Assembly (NCBI RefSeq): GCF_900107835.1
Contig: NZ_FNRG01000029.1
Coordinates: 1 to 36,630 of the forward strand
Direction: 5' to 3'
Length of the DNA stretch: 36,630 nt
Origin: Oribacterium sp. KHPX15
GTDB lineage: Bacteria > Bacillota > Clostridia > Lachnospirales > Lachnospiraceae
Shown: one piece after another, positions 33,517 through 36,630 of the stretch
How positions within the stretch are numbered: position 1 is the stretch's first letter
Layout: the number at the start of each line of letters is the position of its first letter
Position numbers and translations under genes: made by a program
Notes under the pieces: generated by a model
The model's input: only the letters and a program-made list of their open reading frames with translations
Told to the model about the DNA's origin: nothing
Database searches by the model: none

Positions 33517-34038
33517 TTAACCCATATATTTTTCCAATAGAACAAGATTCACATCAGGTATACCATTGAAAACCGTGGGTATAATGGCAACCTCTTTATA
33601 TCCAAGCTTACTGTACATTTTCCGTGCTGTCATATTTCGTTCGTTAGTATCTATCCGAAGTTCCGAGCAGCCGTTTTCCAATGCATAGTTTTCATAGAAC
33701 TTTATAAACTCTTTCCCCAGTCCTTGCTTTCCGGCCATGGGAGATATGGTGAGCGTGTGGAGTACACATACTTTATCGTCTTCCGCCTCATGCTCCCATT
33801 TAGTTTTCTTATATACGTCCACCTGGATTTTATTTATTATACCGGAGCCAAGAACAATACCGTCCTGTTCAATAACAAAAAGGTCGTCTCTTTTCAAAGC
33901 CTCCTCCGCCGTTTCTTTTACAGGATATATTCCCCGGATCCAGCCAACAGAAATGATTCCTTCTTCCTCTGCCTGATGGATCTCATCATAGATATTTACT
34001 ACTGCATCAAGGTCCGATTGCTTTGCTTTACGTATCAT
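33517..34038 (-). CDS. GNAT N-acetyltransferase
   Basis: The 173-residue enzyme is complete: N-terminal MIRKAKQSDLDAVVNIYDEI, motif A HTLTISPMAGKQGLGKEFIKF, then LRIDTNERNMTARKMYSKLGY. The acceptor is unknown. AAAGGGG precedes the ATG, and the gene follows the SDR gene by 24 bp in the same operon. Its C-terminal part is related to, but distinct from, the adjoining fragment, so the fragment is not a simple tail duplication of this gene. Confidence 0.9.
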   Translation of the reverse strand: MIRKAKQSDLDAVVNIYDEIHQAEEEGIISVGWIRGIYPVKETAEEALKRDDLFVIEQDGIVLGSGIINKIQVDVYKKTKWEHEAEDDKVCVLHTLTISPMAGKQGLGKEFIKFYENYALENGCSELRIDTNERNMTARKMYSKLGYKEVAIIPTVFNGIPDVNLVLLEKYMG

Positions 34039-34062
34039 GATCTAAGCCCCTTTTTAACATTT

Positions 34063-34800
34063 TCAAACGTCGTATGTCCATCCATGCTCGCTATGGTAGA
34101 TCATCTGTCTTGTCATGCCGCCGTCTATGCAGATATTCTCACCAGTGATAAAACCGGCTTTATCAGAACATAGGAACTTCACCATTTCAGCGATATCTTC
34201 CGGCTTTCCTACTCGTCCTACAGGCTGCTGTAAGGCATCTGCTCCTATGATTTCAGTATCAGTCGTATCTATCCATCCCGGTGAAATACTGTTCACTCTG
34301 GCTTTTCCTGCAAGGCTGATTGCTAGAGCATGTGTTAATGCAGCTATCCCGCCCTTTGCCGCTGTATAGCTTTCTGTTTTAGGCTGGCTCATCCTGTCAC
34401 GTGATGATGAAATATTGATTATGGATGCCCCGTCTGACAATACAGGCACCAAAAGTTTTGTGAGATAAAACGGAGCAGTCACTCCGACGGAAAGAGCATA
34501 TTGAAAGTCCTCGTAACTGCATTCATCAATACCTTTCATGATTGGAAGTGCATTATTGATGAGATAATCTACATGTCCGGACTGTTCTATCACATGTTTT
34601 GCAAATCTCTCTAATGTTTCCTTATCTGCTACATCACCCACAAACCAGTCCCCGGGTGTTTTATCAATAATGTGCACGGTAACACCATCAGCCCGAAACG
34701 ATTCTGCGATAGCTTTTCCAATCCCGTGAGCACCACCTGTGATTGCAGCTACTTTACCATTGCCCATAACGATCTCCATAGCTTTCTTTTCGACATTCAT
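34063..34800 (-). CDS. Short-chain dehydrogenase/reductase
   Basis: The 245-residue protein of the classical SDR type has cofactor motif TGGAHGIG (21-28), NNA (82-84), and the catalytic Ser132, Tyr145 and Lys149 (SYTAAKGG). The ending GENICIDGGMT is typical of the family. The substrate is unknown. The start at 34800 follows GAGG closely. It lies between two GNAT genes in the operon. Confidence 0.9.
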   Translation of the reverse strand: MNVEKKAMEIVMGNGKVAAITGGAHGIGKAIAESFRADGVTVHIIDKTPGDWFVGDVADKETLERFAKHVIEQSGHVDYLINNALPIMKGIDECSYEDFQYALSVGVTAPFYLTKLLVPVLSDGASIINISSSRDRMSQPKTESYTAAKGGIAALTHALAISLAGKARVNSISPGWIDTTDTEIIGADALQQPVGRVGKPEDIAEMVKFLCSDKAGFITGENICIDGGMTRQMIYHSEHGWTYDV

Positions 34801-34838
34801 AGAACCTCGCATTCAATACTTCTCTAAATTATATAAGA

Positions 34839-35594
34839 TCAGCCATTTCTATTCTCCGTATATCCGATTCTGTCAGTAACAAGTTCTGCCCACGCAGGCA
34901 CAAATCCCGAACCAAGAGCAACTTTCTGTGAAGCAATGTGGGACATAGATGTTCCATAATATGGAAGCCTGTTCATCCCCAAAATCTCGTTCTTTAGTAA
35001 AGTCACAAGCATTTTTCCTATCCCTTTTGCTTTTACTTCAGGATCAACATTTATTCCGATCTGCCACATTACAGGACTGTCCATACTTGCGCCGGCCATG
35101 CCGAGTATTTTGTCATCCTTAACAGCTGCAACTCCTATTACGTCCGGTGCTGTCTCACAGAAGGTAAAAGCTTCATCAAAGCGAGGATCTCCTCTGAACT
35201 GCTCGATTTCACTGTCACGATACCAACGTATTTCGTAATCCGCAGTATCAACTTCCGACTTATTCTCAGCAATATAGAACGGATGAACCATGCCTATCTG
35301 GAACCCATCCTGGCTGAGTCTTTCGTTTAGCTTATGCATGTTCTTTGCTTCAAAGAACCATTCAGATTTTGCATCAGCATAGTTATCCCGGCACCATTCG
35401 ATGATATCCTTTTGTCCTGTAAAAAGAAGTTTTCCGTTCACGGCTATTATCTTCAGGAACATCTCATCTTTTTCATGAAACCTGCGTCTTAGTTCCAGAG
35501 GTCTATACTCTTTAAAGTGATTCTCTTTATCTATTATATCAAAACTGGAACAGCAGTAATCAATTGCCAGCTGTCCGCGTAATATGTCATTCAT
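34839..35594 (-). CDS. GNAT-domain acetyltransferase, 251 residues
   Basis: The protein has an N-terminal extension of about 120 residues with no recognised motif and a C-terminal GNAT domain. Motif A is VDPEVKAKGIGKMLVTLLKNEI, preceded by MWQIGI, followed by YYGTSMSHIASQKVALGSGFVPAW. This arrangement fits the GNAT_acetyltran/ZnuA-type group that acts on small molecules or protects cells from a toxic amine; the substrate is not evident. The ribosome site is weak or distant (AAGGAC 14 bases upstream), so translation may depend on the short ORF before it. Confidence 0.85.
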   Translation of the reverse strand: MNDILRGQLAIDYCCSSFDIIDKENHFKEYRPLELRRRFHEKDEMFLKIIAVNGKLLFTGQKDIIEWCRDNYADAKSEWFFEAKNMHKLNERLSQDGFQIGMVHPFYIAENKSEVDTADYEIRWYRDSEIEQFRGDPRFDEAFTFCETAPDVIGVAAVKDDKILGMAGASMDSPVMWQIGINVDPEVKAKGIGKMLVTLLKNEILGMNRLPYYGTSMSHIASQKVALGSGFVPAWAELVTDRIGYTENRNG

Positions 35595-35620
35595 TTGTGT
35601 TTTTAAAGTCCTTCGTGTTT

Positions 35621-35776
35621 TTAGATAATGCTGTTATAGAAATCAACCGCCGCCTGTATCGTATTCCTTGAAGTAACATCTACTAACTCTACATCCGTAT
35701 GTTCAGCTGCAATAGCATCTAGTATCTTTTTTGTATTCCCATGATGTTTACTGTAATAAATAATAGCTGTTGCCAT
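35621..35776 (-). pseudogene. 3'-truncated flavodoxin (51 residues)
   Basis: The frame starts MATAIIYYSKHHGNTKKILD, which holds the flavodoxin FMN-phosphate loop (YSKHHGNTKK). It continues through the first beta-alpha-beta unit, then stops after AAVDFYNSII, where a flavodoxin needs about 100 more residues. GGAG lies upstream of the ATG. Such a stub cannot bind FMN fully, so it is a truncated gene, though it is still likely transcribed and translated. Confidence 0.75.
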
Positions 35777-35805
35777 ATCGACACTCCTGTCATTTACTAT
35801 TGTTC

Positions 35806-35871
35806 TTACATCAGGCTTTCCAGAATTTCCTGTGTCCTCTTATCAAAGTAAAATCTCTCTGTGGAATTCAT
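35806..35871 (-). CDS. Short ORF, 21 residues
   Basis: MNSTERFYFDKRTQEILESL followed by M, with a strong AGGAGG eight bases before the ATG. Its start lies three bases from the previous short stop, suggesting coupled translation. It may be a remnant of a longer gene, or a leader for the following genes. No family recognised. Confidence 0.35.
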   Translation of the reverse strand: MNSTERFYFDKRTQEILESLM

Positions 35872-35873
35872 GC

Positions 35874-35948
35874 TTAATCCTCCTGCTCAAAATCAATACG
35901 GTGAAACAAAATCATCAATGTTGATTTACGTTCGGCTTCAGATTCCAT
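35874..35948 (-). CDS. Short ORF, 24 residues, first of the operon
   Basis: The frame begins MESEAERKSTLMILFHRIDF and ends EQED just before the next start. It has only a weak ribosome site, 22 bp after the predicted -10 box. It could be the remnant of a regulator gene. No family recognised. Confidence 0.3.
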   Translation of the reverse strand: MESEAERKSTLMILFHRIDFEQED

Positions 35949-35970
35949 ATATATGCTTCTTATATATCTC

Positions 35971-35998
35971 ATTATACAATAGCAAACCGTTTGTTTAA
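35971..35998 (-). promoter_or_regulatory. Operon promoter with palindrome between -35 and -10
   Basis: On the minus strand TTAAAC (35998-35993) and TATAAT (35976-35971) are 16 bp apart. Between them 35983-35993 is a perfect palindrome, CAAACCGTTTG (5-bp arms, one central base), the kind of site TetR-type repressors use. No intact repressor gene is nearby. Confidence 0.5.
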
Positions 35999-36009
35999 CA
36001 TAACCACAT

Positions 36010-36044
36010 AAAAAAAGGTCTCTAACCGATTGGTAAGAGACCTT
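36010..36044 (-). terminator. Intrinsic terminator upstream of the operon promoter
   Basis: On the minus strand AAGGTCTCT and AGAGACCTT pair over 9 bp around an inner mismatch and three more pairs, then a T-run. It lies after another terminator, so it probably isolates the operon promoter from readthrough. Confidence 0.75.
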
Positions 36045-36120
36045 CTCCTTTCTCATTGATTTGTTTTTTATATTAACATCACTAATGTATAATTACAGTA
36101 TTATATTTTTGGAGGATTTT

Positions 36121-36162
36121 AAAAAATGAAGACCCCATCAGATTCATTCTGATAGGGCCTTC
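36121..36162 (-). terminator. Intrinsic terminator of the CAP-domain gene
   Basis: On the minus strand a 15-bp stem (36162-36148 with 36142-36128, two G-U wobbles) is followed by TTTTTT. It begins about 48 bp after the CAP gene stop. Confidence 0.8.
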
Positions 36163-36210
36163 TATTTATGGAGGTATATTTTTTAAGAGAGATTTATTAT
36201 TATCTTTTAA

Positions 36211-36630
36211 TTAGATTCCGAATTCCTGTGCCCAGTATGTTCTGCCGTTCTGAGTTGTTGTTGAGATTGCGCAAGTTGTGAAGTCAGGCTTTAAGATGTT
36301 TGCTCTGTGTGTAGGTGATGCCATCCAGGCGTTTACTACGTCGTCTGCTGTGTTGTAGCCTTCTGCAAGGTTCTCGCCGTACTGAAGATCTGCATTTACT
36401 GTGTACCAGTCTGTTCCGTCCGGTCTTGTGTGTGAGAACTTAGTTGTGATCTCGTTTGCTCTTACTACTGATGTTGTCTCAAGTGATGCGCTGTACTGAA
36501 CTGCTGAAAGTCCGTTTGCCATTCTTATCTCATTAACCTTTGCAAGTGCCTGAGCCTCAAGGTCAGTCTGTGCAAAAGATGTAAGTGTCATCATTACTGC
36601 GAAGAAGATTGCTACGAATATTGTTCTAAC
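36211..36630 (-). CDS. CAP (SCP/PR-1)-domain secreted protein, N-terminus beyond window
   Basis: The frame is open to the edge of the window, so the true start is outside; the ATG at 36594 lies inside the signal peptide. The visible part reads VRTIFVAIFFAVMMTLTSFA, cleaved before QTD or DLE. The CAP domain follows: ALAKVNEIRMANGL, FSHTRPDG, GENLAEGY, WMASPTHRANIL and a C-terminal YWAQEFG. The His and Glu residues form the conserved cavity. It is a single small CAP domain with no wall anchor, so it should be released from the cell. Function in bacteria is poorly known. A terminator follows. Confidence 0.93.
   Translation of the reverse strand, partial: VRTIFVAIFFAVMMTLTSFAQTDLEAQALAKVNEIRMANGLSAVQYSASLETTSVVRANEITTKFSHTRPDGTDWYTVNADLQYGENLAEGYNTADDVVNAWMASPTHRANILKPDFTTCAISTTTQNGRTYWAQEFGI

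Overview
The window most resembles a low-GC Gram-positive of the Lachnospiraceae, probably a rumen or gut Butyrivibrio-like species. This is inferred from AT-rich intergenic DNA, AGGAGG-type ribosome binding sites, many lipobox proteins, a 7TM-GGDEF protein, a BspA/DUF285 surface protein with wall-binding repeats, and a CAP-domain exoprotein. It opens in the 3' end of a 23S rRNA gene followed by tRNA-Asn and tRNA-Thr and closes inside a CAP-domain gene. No transposase, integrase, phage gene or CRISPR array was found.

Layout. (1) 0.5-4.7 kb: a diguanylate cyclase, an SLC13/ArsB-type permease on the other strand, a gene-free stretch holding a promoter, a structured leader, a 10-codon Arg-rich ORF and a terminator (3404-3645), and an unknown gene. 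(2) 4.8-15.5 kb: eight + strand genes that look co-transcribed: a zinc-ribbon protein with 60-bp tandem repeats, a 1012-residue membrane protein with Gln/Asn/Gly-rich tails, an unknown cytosolic protein, a complete binding-protein ABC importer, a membrane-anchored beta-propeller protein and a lipoprotein. This is the best candidate here for an undescribed multi-gene system. (3) 15.6-22 kb: an orphan PTS EIIA, a truncated EamA copy, a double-glycine leader peptide gene behind a 21-bp-period direct-repeat operator, RNA ligase RtcB divergent from a WYL regulator whose promoter is flanked by direct repeats, a two-TM protein, a PrsW-type protease and decayed gene pieces. (4) 22-27.4 kb: a GH3 beta-N-acetylhexosaminidase lipoprotein and a chimeric surface protein whose 5' part has much higher GC. 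(5) 27.4-31.3 kb: KptA (tRNA 2'-phosphotransferase) with a 28-residue follower ORF, a SIMPL lipoprotein, an EamA transporter and an asparaginase-II protein. (6) 31.4-36 kb: one minus-strand operon of acetyltransferases, reductases, a DUF523 protein and truncated genes. (7) 36.2 kb to the end: the CAP-domain exoprotein.

Two themes stand out. First, RNA repair: RtcB and KptA are both present, and a 15-codon remnant of a second kptA copy touches the stop codon of the WYL gene beside rtcB. Second, repeated partial duplication: pieces of eamA, kptA and a GNAT gene in the 16-22 kb section match sequence in the 28-33.5 kb section almost exactly, so the two sections share a recombination history although no mobile element remains.

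Start sites were chosen by Shine-Dalgarno position, so several genes are annotated shorter than the longest open frame. Family names come from motifs read by eye; no database search was possible.
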